Source: Shewanella pealeana ATCC 700345
GTDB taxonomy: Bacteria > Pseudomonadota > Gammaproteobacteria > Enterobacterales > Shewanellaceae
Assembly: GCF_000018285.1 (NCBI RefSeq)
Contig: NC_009901.1
Coordinates: 1,983,001-2,047,000 of the forward strand
Direction of reading: 5' to 3'
Length of the DNA: 64,000 nucleotides
Below the pieces are notes generated by a model, which did not search any database, was not told the DNA's origin, and worked only from the letters and a program-made list of their open reading frames with translations. The translations under genes were made by a program, and so were the position numbers. Positions 24,456 through 34,008 of the stretch are shown one piece after another. Each line of letters opens with the position of its first letter. Position 1 is the stretch's first letter.

Positions 24456-27110
24456 CTAGTTAGAGCAGCTTGCTTGAGGTAGGCGCTTAATCCACTCGTT
24501 GATAAGGGCGACACCCTCTGCGTGAGATAAGCTACGACCAATCTCTGGCATTCTGTCACCTGGATCATTTGTCTCCATTCTAAAGTGCAGAATCGACTCC
24601 TCAGGCTTACCCGGTACGATATCGTAGCCAAGTGATCCACCGCCATAAGCGACGGGAGACTTACAGGTACCGTGAGATAGACCCGCATCTTCATCGTAGG
24701 CTCTCCAGTACTCAAGTTTCAAACCTGTGTTAGAGGCATTACCTTCAGGACGGTGACAATGGGCACAGTTGATGTCTAAGTATCCCTTAGCCGTGTTCAT
24801 CAGTTCAGTGTCAGACATTGCGGCAAGGTTGATCTCATCGCCATCGTTATAGGCTGGTACTGCATCAACATTTGCTAGCTCTGGTACGCCTTGCAATATG
24901 CCAGCTGCTTGCCACTTTAGTAGCTGGTTCATGGTGCCATCACTATAGGTGTAATCCTTATTGAGGTTACGAGCCTTAGTGCCGATAGGGGCGAACTTAG
25001 CAGGGCTGTCAGCATCGGCTTTCAACTGATGGCACTGTTTACACTGGTTCATGCTTGGTACGACATAGTCAAACTCCATGTCTGTGCCATTGTGCATGAC
25101 GCTTTTACCTTGGATAGCTCCAGCTTTAGCTAGTACAGCGTCAGATTTTTCGGCATTCCAGACATAGGGGAGGGCAGTCCATCCGGTTTCACGCTTGATC
25201 AATAGGCGAGTTTCAACCAGTTCTTCGTTCGCAATGCCACGTTTGTTGGTGTCAGCTGGTAGAGCGAAAGACTTGACGATAACGCTACCTACAGGGAACT
25301 CGAATGACTCGTGCTCTGAGTAGCTGGCTTTTTGACCTTCAGGTACAAATACATAGCGATACTTACTCGAATAATCGGTAAATAGCTGGGTATTCATATC
25401 GTAAGGCATACCGCCCGAGTTGGGCGCATCCGCAGGGTTCTTCATGTCAGCGAATAGATTGTAGTCAGACAGGTTAGGGCAGTTGGCTTTTAGTAATGCG
25501 TCCCAAGAGGCATTAGAGCCCTCGGCCATACACAGACTAAGATCGCCATCACCATCTAGGCCACCTTCGTTTTCGCCGATGCTGCCACCGCCGCCAACTT
25601 GATTACCGCCATCACAGCCTTCGGTTTCGTCATCGACGCCACAACCGAAGATTTGCTCTCCAAAGGTCACGGTATGTACAGGCAGACTCACCTGCTGGCA
25701 ATCCATGATGTCGCTTTGGGTTTTCTCAAATAGAAATTCAGGGCTGGCCATATCGGTATTGTCATTTGCGTATAAACGTCCAAACGAGACATCACCATTA
25801 TTGCTGGCACAGATATTATCGCTACCATCTGCTGCAAATGGCAGTTCTTTAAGCCCTAAATAAGCCGCAGTACCATTGTTAGAAAGTAGTTCACCTAAGC
25901 CATCGTAAAGTACTCCAGGGAACTGACCGTGGGTAAACAGGTAGCCTTTGATAATATCATCGATAAGATAACCGTTTGGCTTTTGGCCATAGCCTTCAAT
26001 CACATTATCGTGAATATAGATATTGCGTGGGGTTGGACGCCAGCCATCTTCGATGGGTTGACCTGGCTGGCCATAGTTGGCGACAAAGGTTGAGATATCA
26101 GGTTCGGCGATGAAGAAACTTGAGATAGTTACACCCATGGTATCGTGGTTGGTTATCTCGTTGTTGAAGATCTCCACGTCATCGGTCGAGAGGATAATCA
26201 TACCGGTTCCGGGCGGAACAATATGAACCCCAGCTGGGTTGGCTGAAGCGTTAGCAAAGTTTTTAGTATTGTTGTCAAAGATCTTGTTATTGAATATACG
26301 TACGCTCGAGCCGTATCTGTGGTTACCAATAGGTAAATCGAATACCAAAATACCACCGGTATTGCCCATGGCTTCGTTGTCATAGACATCGGCGTATTTT
26401 GAGTTTTCAATCTCAATACCAGCAACGTTTTCTTTAGCGATATTGCGACGCACCACAATATATTCGGATTGACCCACGTAAATACCTGCATCGGCACTAC
26501 CACGAACATAGGTGTCTTCGATAAGAATGTTTTCACATTCTACCGGGTAGAGGCCGTATGCACCGTTGCCTTCATCCAGCTCACCTTCCCAAACAGTCGC
26601 TAGGCGGCGAAGGATGATGCCGTTGGTGTTTTTAAGCTTAATGCCGTTGTTCTTGGCTTCATTTACCGACAGGTCTTGAATGATAATGTTGAGCGCGTTC
26701 TGAACAAAAATACCGTCGCCCGAGTTAGCTTTAGAGAAGTCTAGAACCGTCTCTTCCATGCCGTAGCCCATGATAGTCACGTTTTTTGCGTAACTGCCGT
26801 CGCCGTCTACATCGCCATCAAATAGGAGTGTCGATGCAATTTCAAAGTTACCTTTTGGCAGCACAATGACATCGTCACTCTGTGCGTTGATCAAGGCTTC
26901 TTGAATACGTATGGTTAAGTTTTCACCCGCTTCAATCATGATGGCACCATCAGGGAAGGTAGGGCCGGGTTCTGGCGTCGGTGCGACAACAGCAGTGTCA
27001 TCTTCGACTACGTTGGGTTCGTCATCGTCTGATGAACAAGCTCCTAGGCTTATTGCTACAGCACTGGCTATCAAGGTAGGCATAAGCCATGAAGGTTTCT
27101 TGTTGAGCAT
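24456..27110 (-). CDS. Beta-helix / diheme-motif fusion lipoprotein (TIGR03805-TIGR03806 type)
   Basis: 884 aa with lipobox SLGAC (Cys25) and an acidic linker. Residues ~60-430 form a right-handed parallel beta-helix: repeated N-G-I / I-x-V-x-x-N turns such as NALNIIIQDLSVNEAKNNGI and AGIEIENSKYADVYDNEAMG. A glycine-rich linker (~510-520) leads to a ~370-aa C-terminal domain homologous to the neighbour, with CKQCH at 690 and CAHCH at 782 and the same LVETRLLIKRETGWTALPYVW block. Known families of this pair have unknown function; beta-helix folds often bind or cut polysaccharides. Confidence 0.88.
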   Translation of the reverse strand: MLNKKPSWLMPTLIASAVAISLGACSSDDDEPNVVEDDTAVVAPTPEPGPTFPDGAIMIEAGENLTIRIQEALINAQSDDVIVLPKGNFEIASTLLFDGDVDGDGSYAKNVTIMGYGMEETVLDFSKANSGDGIFVQNALNIIIQDLSVNEAKNNGIKLKNTNGIILRRLATVWEGELDEGNGAYGLYPVECENILIEDTYVRGSADAGIYVGQSEYIVVRRNIAKENVAGIEIENSKYADVYDNEAMGNTGGILVFDLPIGNHRYGSSVRIFNNKIFDNNTKNFANASANPAGVHIVPPGTGMIILSTDDVEIFNNEITNHDTMGVTISSFFIAEPDISTFVANYGQPGQPIEDGWRPTPRNIYIHDNVIEGYGQKPNGYLIDDIIKGYLFTHGQFPGVLYDGLGELLSNNGTAAYLGLKELPFAADGSDNICASNNGDVSFGRLYANDNTDMASPEFLFEKTQSDIMDCQQVSLPVHTVTFGEQIFGCGVDDETEGCDGGNQVGGGGSIGENEGGLDGDGDLSLCMAEGSNASWDALLKANCPNLSDYNLFADMKNPADAPNSGGMPYDMNTQLFTDYSSKYRYVFVPEGQKASYSEHESFEFPVGSVIVKSFALPADTNKRGIANEELVETRLLIKRETGWTALPYVWNAEKSDAVLAKAGAIQGKSVMHNGTDMEFDYVVPSMNQCKQCHQLKADADSPAKFAPIGTKARNLNKDYTYSDGTMNQLLKWQAAGILQGVPELANVDAVPAYNDGDEINLAAMSDTELMNTAKGYLDINCAHCHRPEGNASNTGLKLEYWRAYDEDAGLSHGTCKSPVAYGGGSLGYDIVPGKPEESILHFRMETNDPGDRMPEIGRSLSHAEGVALINEWIKRLPQASCSN

Positions 27111-27361
27111 AGCGTCTCCAAAATTATTTTTATTATGCGACTACTAGATTGCACTGGCGTACAAGATAAGCAATGTGAAATGTGGACAACAATTCATTAA
27201 CATTGTGTTATCAATTGTTTTTTTTGGACGGATTAAACGAAGTGGAATGGCTTAACTACTGAAAAATAATGTGAACAAAGTCACATTAAAACGCGCGTAT
27301 GGAAATGTAGAGAACTAAAAAATCACTTCAACAATTTACCGACTAGTGACTGGTATAGTGG

Positions 27362-27402
27362 GCAAAAAAAAATCCCTGCCATGGCTCATAGCAGGGATCT
27401 TG
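27362..27402 (-). terminator. Terminator downstream of the DUF481 gene
   Basis: On the minus strand AGATCCCTGC / GCAGGGATTT with an 11-nt loop, then nine Ts. The remaining ~250 bp up to the fusion-gene start are AT-rich and show only promoter-like sequence. Confidence 0.85.
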
Positions 27403-27456
27403 TTTGACGTTTAAGCTTTGCTTACCTGTGTTTAAACTTAAGGTGAAGCAACGAAA

Positions 27457-28558
27457 TTATAGATCGATACCAAAACCGACTATAAACTGATAATCGTCTT
27501 GCTTAGGCATAAAGCCGCTAGAGTCTGGCTGTGGATTATTGATGCGGTCCCAAACTACAGAAAGGTCTAGGTCAAACATGCTGGTTAACTCTATCTCTAG
27601 CGTTGCAATAGCATGATGAGTGTAGCCACCCGATTTTTCATTACCATACTGGATACGGTATAGGGTGTTGAAATCGATATCGCTGGTGATCTCGGTATCA
27701 TAAACCGTTTCAATTACCATGGCGGCACTACCATCATCAATTTTCTCGCCCTCAGCTACTTCATCAAAACGCGTGTAGGTATATGCAGGACCGCCACTGA
27801 TACTCCATTCGGTTTTGGAGTTATCTATGATGTTATAACCGAGAACCGAGTGTGGTTCGATAATCGATGTTTGAGAAGGGATCTTTATAGATCTCAGCAA
27901 ACACAGGTCTTAGGTAGAATTGCTTTGAAATAAACCAGTCAAAGTTAGTGTTGATACGGTGATTATTGATGCGGTTTTCGCCATCGGTCTTAGAGTAGTT
28001 ACCGATATAATCTAGGTTAAAACGCGACTCTGTGGTGCGGCGAATGGTTTTGGCCAGTGCGCTATAATCGATTTGATCTGTATTACCACTGCGAAAATTG
28101 GCACCTAAAGTTATCTTACTCGACCAATAGTTGGCTTCCGATTGATCGCCGGCAATAATCGTCATGATTTGTGAGTTATCGAACTCTTCACCATTAATAT
28201 ACGACTTACCATTTTCTACCAGAAGGCGGCCTGTTTTAGTACTAAGATCGGTGAAACCTATGCTGACTAGTCGGCTACTCTGTAGTACTTTTACGTCTTC
28301 CCAGTCGATATAGAGAGTATCGAGTTCATCACTTTCAAACTCTAACTTATCATCATAAAGGTTTTTAATTTCGCCTTTTAAGAGTTCCAGTGAAGTCAGT
28401 TGTAACCAATCGTATTTTACATCTGCCGGTGGATAAAGATCCGCCGGTGTTACTGACTGCTGAGGAGTGACTTGTGTGGTTGTGATGTCTTCTGCAGAAA
28501 ATGCAGAACTAGAGTAAATAGCCGCAAGGCAGGTCGCGGTGATAAGTGTATAGCGCAT
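27457..28558 (-). pseudogene. DUF481 (YdiY-type) outer-membrane protein gene with a frameshift
   Basis: The first frame (28558 to 27833) gives 241 aa: a signal peptide (SSSAFSAED), a small N-terminal domain, and the start of a DUF481 barrel (WSSKITLGANFRSGNTDQID ... PVFAEIYKDPFSNIDYRTTLG). It stops at once, and the rest of the family sequence (LGYNIIDNSKTEWSISGGPAYTYTRF ... FIVGFGIDL) continues in another frame to 27457. The break is in a CTCGGT-T-CTCGGT repeat near 27838-27850, consistent with a small deletion between repeats. Either a recent pseudogene or a sequence error. Family members are salt- or envelope-stress-linked barrels of unknown role. Confidence 0.85.
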
Positions 28559-28694
28559 CTGTTATTCCATTAAATCGTCCTGAATTACAACTGTCCTATG
28601 GCTGACTTTATTATGTTGAGATCAGCTTTGAATAAGATACGAACTTGCGTGTCAGGTTAAGTATTAAACAATTGGTACAATGATTTAATGATGA

Positions 28695-29324
28695 TTATAA
28701 AGCCTGCTCAAACCATGGCAACATAAACTCGGCAATTGCTGGTTGCGCTTTTTGATTAGGATGGATGCCATCTCTTTGCATTAAAGTTGAATCCGTGACG
28801 ATTTGCTCCATGAAAAATGGCATCAGGGTAACCCCATGCTCTTCTGCAAGTTCTTTATAAACAGTACTAATTTGCGATGCGTATCTTGGGCCATAGTTAG
28901 GTGGCACCATAATTTCGCTCAGCAAAATTGTGATCTGCTGAGCTTTGGCAAGCTCAATAATTTTTGTAAGATTGTTTTTCAATTGCTTCGGGGGAAAACC
29001 ACGCAAACCATCGTTGCCGCCGAGTTCGACTAATAGCAGCTTAGGCTGCGCAGAATCAAGCAGTGCGGGTAGTCTACGCAAACCGCCAGCCGATGTTTCA
29101 CCGCTCACCGAACCATTTATGATGCTGTGTTCGGGCATTTTTTCTCGTAATAGTTGTACCCAACCTTGATCTTCAGGCATGCCATAACTTGCACTTAGGC
29201 TATCACCTAGGATTAATATAGGGGCAGCATTCAGCCCAAAACTGCTGAAAACCAATAATAAGAGCAAACCGCCGAGTCGGTTTTTGAAGTCGAAGAAGGA
29301 TCCTATGTCTGAAAATAGTGCCAT
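28695..29324 (-). CDS. tesA: Multifunctional acyl-CoA thioesterase I / lysophospholipase L1
   Basis: 209 aa SGNH hydrolase. Blocks I-V are visible: GDSLSASYG (nucleophile Ser), SGETSAGG, ELGGNDGLRG (Asn) and DGIHPN (Asp/His). A signal peptide with K14/R16 and a leucine-rich core ends FGLNAAP, so it is periplasmic. The start overlaps the divergent ybbA coding region by 20 bp. Later in-frame starts would remove the positive N-region, so this start is kept. In E. coli tesA is likewise divergent from ybbA-ybbP. Confidence 0.92.
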   Translation of the reverse strand: MALFSDIGSFFDFKNRLGGLLLLLVFSSFGLNAAPILILGDSLSASYGMPEDQGWVQLLREKMPEHSIINGSVSGETSAGGLRRLPALLDSAQPKLLLVELGGNDGLRGFPPKQLKNNLTKIIELAKAQQITILLSEIMVPPNYGPRYASQISTVYKELAEEHGVTLMPFFMEQIVTDSTLMQRDGIHPNQKAQPAIAEFMLPWFEQAL

Positions 29325-30048
29325 AACCGTAAGTCACCTAGTTAAATCAGTTGTTACTCAAGAGGGAGAACTGACTATCCTCAACGGCATTAATATGGAT
29401 GTCAAGCATGGCGAGAGTGTGGCTATCCTTGGACCTTCCGGTTCAGGTAAATCGACCTTGCTCGGATTGCTTGCAGCACTCGACTCACCATCGAGTGGTT
29501 CAATAAAGCTCGATGGTGTCGCGTTAGAACAGTTAAACGAAGAGTCGAAGGCTGCACTGCGAAAGCAAAAAGTGAGCTTTATTTTTCAGTCTTTTATGTT
29601 GGTCGATACATTAAATGCGCTTGAGAACGTGATGCTGCCAGCCGAGCTCGCTGGTGTGGCTAAGGCGAAAGAAAAGGCCGAGGCCATGCTAGAGCGGGTG
29701 GGCTTAAGTCATCGACTGACTCATTTTCCGAATCAGTTATCTGGCGGTGAGCAGCAAAGAGTGGCGATTGCCAGAGCCTTTATTTGCGAGCCTAAGGTGC
29801 TGTTTGCCGATGAGCCGACAGGGAATCTAGACTCGGCCAATAGCGATAAGATTGCCGACATGCTGTTTGAGCTGAATCGAGAGAGTGATACGACTTTAGT
29901 ACTCGTCACTCATGATATGGAGCTTGCGAGCCGCTGTCAGCGCCAATTCATCATGGATTCAGGCCGCTTGAATGAAAAACTTACTGAGCAGCCGCTTAAC
30001 CTGAAAACGGCTACAGAGGTAACAGAAGAGGCTAGCGCATGGAGTTAA
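29305..30048 (+). CDS. ybbA: ABC transporter ATP-binding protein YbbA
   Basis: 247 aa from ATG 29305 with AAGAAGGA just upstream (a TTG seven codons earlier is possible but lacks this). LolD/MacB-type ATPase: Walker A GPSGSGKST, Q-loop FIFQSFML, signature LSGGEQQRV, Walker B VLFADEPT, H-switch VTHD. Overlaps ybbP by 10 bp. Together with YbbP forms an FtsX/MacB-like exporter or mechanotransmission complex; substrate is not established. Confidence 0.92.
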   Translation: MSENSAITVSHLVKSVVTQEGELTILNGINMDVKHGESVAILGPSGSGKSTLLGLLAALDSPSSGSIKLDGVALEQLNEESKAALRKQKVSFIFQSFMLVDTLNALENVMLPAELAGVAKAKEKAEAMLERVGLSHRLTHFPNQLSGGEQQRVAIARAFICEPKVLFADEPTGNLDSANSDKIADMLFELNRESDTTLVLVTHDMELASRCQRQFIMDSGRLNEKLTEQPLNLKTATEVTEEASAWS

Positions 30049-32492
30049 GTTTAGCTTGGCGATTGTTTAAGAGGGAACTATCTCAGGGGCAACTGTTGTT
30101 GATCATTCTTGCTATTACCTTGGCGGTATTATCGGTGACAGGCCTTGCGAGTGTCAGCGAGCGTTTGCAGTTAGCAATTAATGGTCAGGCGTCTAAGTTT
30201 ATTGCAGCCGACCGCATTATCGATTCGCCCAATGAGATAAACCCTCAAGTGCTGCAGTTAGCAGACAAAAATGGTCTCTCTCGCGTTGGCAGCATGCAGT
30301 TCAACTCTATGGTTTATGCTGGCGATGCATTCCAATTGGTCACAGTAAGAGCGGTTGAGCAAGGATACCCACTCAAGGGGGATATTGAGCTAAGTGGCGG
30401 TAAAGCTCAGGGCTTACCTAAGGCCAATACCATTTGGTTTGAAACTCGCTTAGGCGGGCTATTAGGTTACCCCGAGCAGATTGAACTCGGTAATGCTAAC
30501 TTTGCTCTATCTCAGGAGATCATTCGCCTTCCTGATGCGGGCTTTAATCCGTTTGCGTCATCTCCCGTGGTGTTGATGCGTATCGAAGATGTGGCGCAAA
30601 CTCAAGTGATCCAGCCTGGAAGCCGCGTCACCTATCGATACCAGTTTACCGGTGATAGCCAGCAGCTAACGGCATTTGAGCAACAAGCAAAGCCGCTGCT
30701 GAACACTAGTCAGCGCTGGGTCGATGTGCAATCTGGGGACTCGCCAATTGCAGGGGCTGTAAAACGTGCAGAGCGATTCTTATTGTTAGCCAGTCTGTTA
30801 GGTATTGCGCTTGCCTGTGCGGCCATAGGTATTGCAGCGCAAAGATACTGTCAGCGCCATTATGACGTGGTGGCCATGCTGAAAACCTTTGGCGCTTCGG
30901 CGAAGCAGATACGAGTGCTATTTGGTACGCATCTGCTGCTGGTTACCGCCGTTGGCGTGGTGCTTGGCTTGTTAGGAGGTTTTGCCCTTGATAGGGGGAT
31001 CACTGCATTCTTACCGGCAGAGATAGCTTCATATTCGCCACCGATTATGCGGCCAATTATGCTTGGTTTAGGCACTGGCTTTATCAGCGCCTTTATGTTC
31101 TCGGCATACCCACTAATGCGCTTGTTGGCAATTCCGCCTCTAAGGGTGTTACAACGTCAGCTAGAGGGGCTGCAATTAGGCATGTGGTTGCATCTTATTT
31201 TAAGCCTGAGTGCTATGGCACTACTGGGTTACCTCTATTCACAAAGCTTGGCATTAACCTTAACCGTTGTTGCAGCGGTATTGCTGCTTGGCGTGTTATT
31301 GAGTGTATTGGGCTTTTTCATGATCCGTTTGGGCCATAGTGTCGGCATGAAAACCACTAATCCTTTGCAGCTGGCGCTCGCAGGCCTTAGACGCCGAGCC
31401 AAACAAAATGCGGTACAACTGGTCGGATTTAGTAGTGCCTTAGTATTGCTGCTGACGATTTTGGCGCTAAGGCAAGACTTGTTACAGGAGTGGCAAAAGC
31501 AGCTACCTGAAAACTCGCCAAATTATTTCTTGGTTAATATTGCGCCAGAAGAAACGCAAACAATTTCAGACTTCTTGGCGCCTCACCTGAAATCATCACC
31601 GATTATTTATCCTGTCATTCGCGGTCGTTTAACCGAGATAAATGGTGAGGAGTTGATCTCTAGCGCGCAAAAGCAAGATGGGCTAGAGGGGAGAGTCGGG
31701 ATTTCCCGTGAGCTTAACCTAACCTATCAAGAAAGCTTACCGCCCAATAACGAGATCTTAGAGGGCAGCTTTAATCAAGATAAGTTTGATGTCTCGGTAG
31801 AGTCTGGCGTGGCAGAAAGGCTTGGCTTATCGATAGGCGACAACTTAACTTACACCATAGATAACCAATCGCTAACGGTTAAGGTTGCCAGTATTCGCGC
31901 GGTGCACTGGGAAACATTGCAACCCAATTTCTTTATGATTTTTACAAAAGAGGCGTTAGCATCCTTTGCCTATACCTCGATGTCGAGTTTTCACTTAGAT
32001 GACTCTCAACGAGGGCTTATTCTGGATTTGATCAAGCAGTTTCCGACTGTATCTATCATTGATGTCGGCGCGATGGTGAGTCAGCTCAGGCAAATAATCG
32101 ATCAAGTCTCACTGTCATTGTCTCTGGTGTTGGTCTTAGTGTTGCTGGCGAGTGCGCTCGTGATGATAGCGCAAACAGAAGCGGGCATGGCGACAAGACA
32201 AAGAGAGCTTGCGGTATTGCGTACCTTTGGCGCATCTGGATGGCTGCTGCGCGCTGCTACAGGGCTTGAGTTTGCTTTGTTAGGGACCATAGCGGGTATT
32301 TTAGCGGTGGTTGTCGCGGAGTTCACTCTATACCTGTTAAAGACTCAGGTGTTTGAGCTTAATGTATACATGCATTGGCCGTGGTGGGGGATAGCTCCGT
32401 TATGTGGCGGTTTGGTGGTTGCTTTGCTGGGAATATGGCGTTGTAGGCAACTATTAAATAAGTCCTGTGGTGAGTTACTTAAAGCGCACTAA
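30039..32492 (+). CDS. ybbP: ABC transporter permease YbbP (FtsX family)
   Basis: 817 aa with two FtsX repeats and about ten membrane segments: one N-terminal (~20-38), groups of three at ~245-365 and ~700-810, and a central pair at ~385-430 plus one at ~455-475. Periplasmic domains lie at ~40-240 and ~480-690. The typical FtsX string VVAMLKTFGASAKQIRVLF occurs in the first repeat and LAVLRTFGASGWLLRAATG in the second. Length and arrangement match YbbP. Coupled to ybbA by overlap. Confidence 0.92.
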   Translation: MELSLAWRLFKRELSQGQLLLIILAITLAVLSVTGLASVSERLQLAINGQASKFIAADRIIDSPNEINPQVLQLADKNGLSRVGSMQFNSMVYAGDAFQLVTVRAVEQGYPLKGDIELSGGKAQGLPKANTIWFETRLGGLLGYPEQIELGNANFALSQEIIRLPDAGFNPFASSPVVLMRIEDVAQTQVIQPGSRVTYRYQFTGDSQQLTAFEQQAKPLLNTSQRWVDVQSGDSPIAGAVKRAERFLLLASLLGIALACAAIGIAAQRYCQRHYDVVAMLKTFGASAKQIRVLFGTHLLLVTAVGVVLGLLGGFALDRGITAFLPAEIASYSPPIMRPIMLGLGTGFISAFMFSAYPLMRLLAIPPLRVLQRQLEGLQLGMWLHLILSLSAMALLGYLYSQSLALTLTVVAAVLLLGVLLSVLGFFMIRLGHSVGMKTTNPLQLALAGLRRRAKQNAVQLVGFSSALVLLLTILALRQDLLQEWQKQLPENSPNYFLVNIAPEETQTISDFLAPHLKSSPIIYPVIRGRLTEINGEELISSAQKQDGLEGRVGISRELNLTYQESLPPNNEILEGSFNQDKFDVSVESGVAERLGLSIGDNLTYTIDNQSLTVKVASIRAVHWETLQPNFFMIFTKEALASFAYTSMSSFHLDDSQRGLILDLIKQFPTVSIIDVGAMVSQLRQIIDQVSLSLSLVLVLVLLASALVMIAQTEAGMATRQRELAVLRTFGASGWLLRAATGLEFALLGTIAGILAVVVAEFTLYLLKTQVFELNVYMHWPWWGIAPLCGGLVVALLGIWRCRQLLNKSCGELLKAH

Positions 32493-32512
32493 TATAATGT
32501 TAACTTGTCATC

Positions 32513-32541
32513 AAAAAGGGATAGCTTAGCTATCCCTTTTT
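32513..32541. terminator. Bidirectional terminator between ybbP and the yfcH-like gene
   Basis: Near-perfect palindrome AAAAAGGGATAGC / GCTATCCCTTTTT. Confidence 0.88.
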
Positions 32542-32580
32542 GATTTTTAATCTGTCAGCCGTTTATTTAGCAGGGTAATA

Positions 32581-33486
32581 TTAACTGAATAACTGTTTGA
32601 ATGCGGCCTCAAGCTCTGGGTACTTAAACTCGAATCCCGATGCCAAGGTGCGTTTAGGCAAGACATATTGCCCTTCAATTAATAGGCTCGACATCTCACC
32701 TAGAATGAGTTTTAAGGCAAATGCCGGCACCGGAATAAAAGCCGGTCGATTGAGTGCCTGGCCAAGGGCTTGGGTAAACAGACTGTTGCTAATTGGATTG
32801 GGGGCGCAGCCGTTATATACGCCCTCACAATCAGGGTGATTGAGTAGGTGGATGAACAGGTTAACCAGATCGGTTTGATGGATCCAACTCATGCCTTGCA
32901 TCCCATCGGCAATTGGGCCGCCAAGACCTAATTTAAATGCCGGGAGCATCTTAGCCAAAGCGCCACCATGAGTGCCAAGTACCAGTCCAATACGAATAAT
33001 ACATACTCGGGTCTGCTCACTCTTTGCCTTTAGTGCGCCATCTTCCCAGCGATGACAAACTTGATGGGTAAATTCAGATCTATTAGTACGACTGGGCTGA
33101 TAGCTCTCATCGACACTGTTTTGCTCTTGATTACCATAATAACCTACGGCAGAGGCGCTTATCAGGGTATGAGGTGGTGTGGCGCTTTTTAGGATCAGTG
33201 AAGAGAGTTGCTCGGTGATCGACCAACGACTTTCGCAGATAGCAAGCCGTTGCTTTCCGGTCCAGCGTTTTGAGGCGATGGGCTCTCCGGCCAAATTAAT
33301 AACCGAATCGAAGGTATCTAAGTCGTTGAGTTCATCCAATGAATTTAAATAACGATGCTTAGCGCCCAGTTTAATGGACGCATGCAACGGATCACGGCTG
33401 AGAATGGTTAATTGATGTAGAGGTGCTAGGGCGCTGACCAGTTGTGTACCGATAAATCCACTGGCGCCAGTCATTAATATATTCAT
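32581..33486 (-). CDS. yfcH: TIGR01777-family NAD(P)-dependent epimerase
   Basis: 301 aa from the ATG at 33486 (a TTG six codons earlier is less likely). Rossmann start MNILMTGASGFIGTQL, then INLAGEPIASKRWT, the family-specific SASAVGYYG (Ser/Tyr active-site region), WEDGAL and IRIGLVLG. C-terminal DUF1731-like block (GEMSSLLIEGQYVLPKRTLASGFEFKYP). Adjacent to folX as in E. coli. Substrate unknown. Confidence 0.92.
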   Translation of the reverse strand: MNILMTGASGFIGTQLVSALAPLHQLTILSRDPLHASIKLGAKHRYLNSLDELNDLDTFDSVINLAGEPIASKRWTGKQRLAICESRWSITEQLSSLILKSATPPHTLISASAVGYYGNQEQNSVDESYQPSRTNRSEFTHQVCHRWEDGALKAKSEQTRVCIIRIGLVLGTHGGALAKMLPAFKLGLGGPIADGMQGMSWIHQTDLVNLFIHLLNHPDCEGVYNGCAPNPISNSLFTQALGQALNRPAFIPVPAFALKLILGEMSSLLIEGQYVLPKRTLASGFEFKYPELEAAFKQLFS

Positions 33487-33547
33487 AGGCTCAAATAGAT
33501 ACAATGTAAGTTAAAGGTCTTGCTGTCAGCACGCTAGATTGTGACTG

Positions 33548-33919
33548 TTAAAGCGGTGCTTTTTGATAGCACAGCTCTAGTGAGACAGAATCTGCAAACC
33601 GCAGCGCGTATGGCTTGTCAATTTCGACCTTGGCAAAATCAACCCACGGATGTTCACTTGCGATCTCCAATACTTGGCCTGTCAGGTTTTCAAGTAAAGA
33701 AAAGCGGTTGTTTTCAACTAAAGCAATGATCTTTTTCGTAATCGTGCGATAATTCAGAGCATCATCCATATTGTCACTGTTTCTGGCCTTATCTGCACAG
33801 TAATGAATAACAGTATTTATGGTGACATCTTGCTTATTTTGTATTTCGTCTTCTTTGATCCCAATGTAGGTGCGTAGCCTTAGGTTTTTTATACGGATCA
33901 CGGCGATTTCTGGTTTCAT
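33548..33919 (-). CDS. folX: Dihydroneopterin triphosphate 2'-epimerase
   Basis: 123 aa from the ATG at 33919 (frame extends further upstream without good start). Matches Fol[82 protein letters not shown]. The active-site glutamate and lysine of the DHNA/FolX fold (E.D and VEIDKP) are present. Converts dihydroneopterin triphosphate to dihydromonapterin triphosphate. 61 bp upstream of yfcH in the same direction. Confidence 0.93.
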   Translation of the reverse strand: MKPEIAVIRIKNLRLRTYIGIKEDEIQNKQDVTINTVIHYCADKARNSDNMDDALNYRTITKKIIALVENNRFSLLENLTGQVLEIASEHPWVDFAKVEIDKPYALRFADSVSLELCYQKAPL

Positions 33920-34008
33920 ATAAAACGATGTCCCTATTGCAGTGTATGTTAGAAGCAGTTTATATAACCCTATCAATATTATAGTGAATCAAGAAGGATT
34001 TTATTGTA

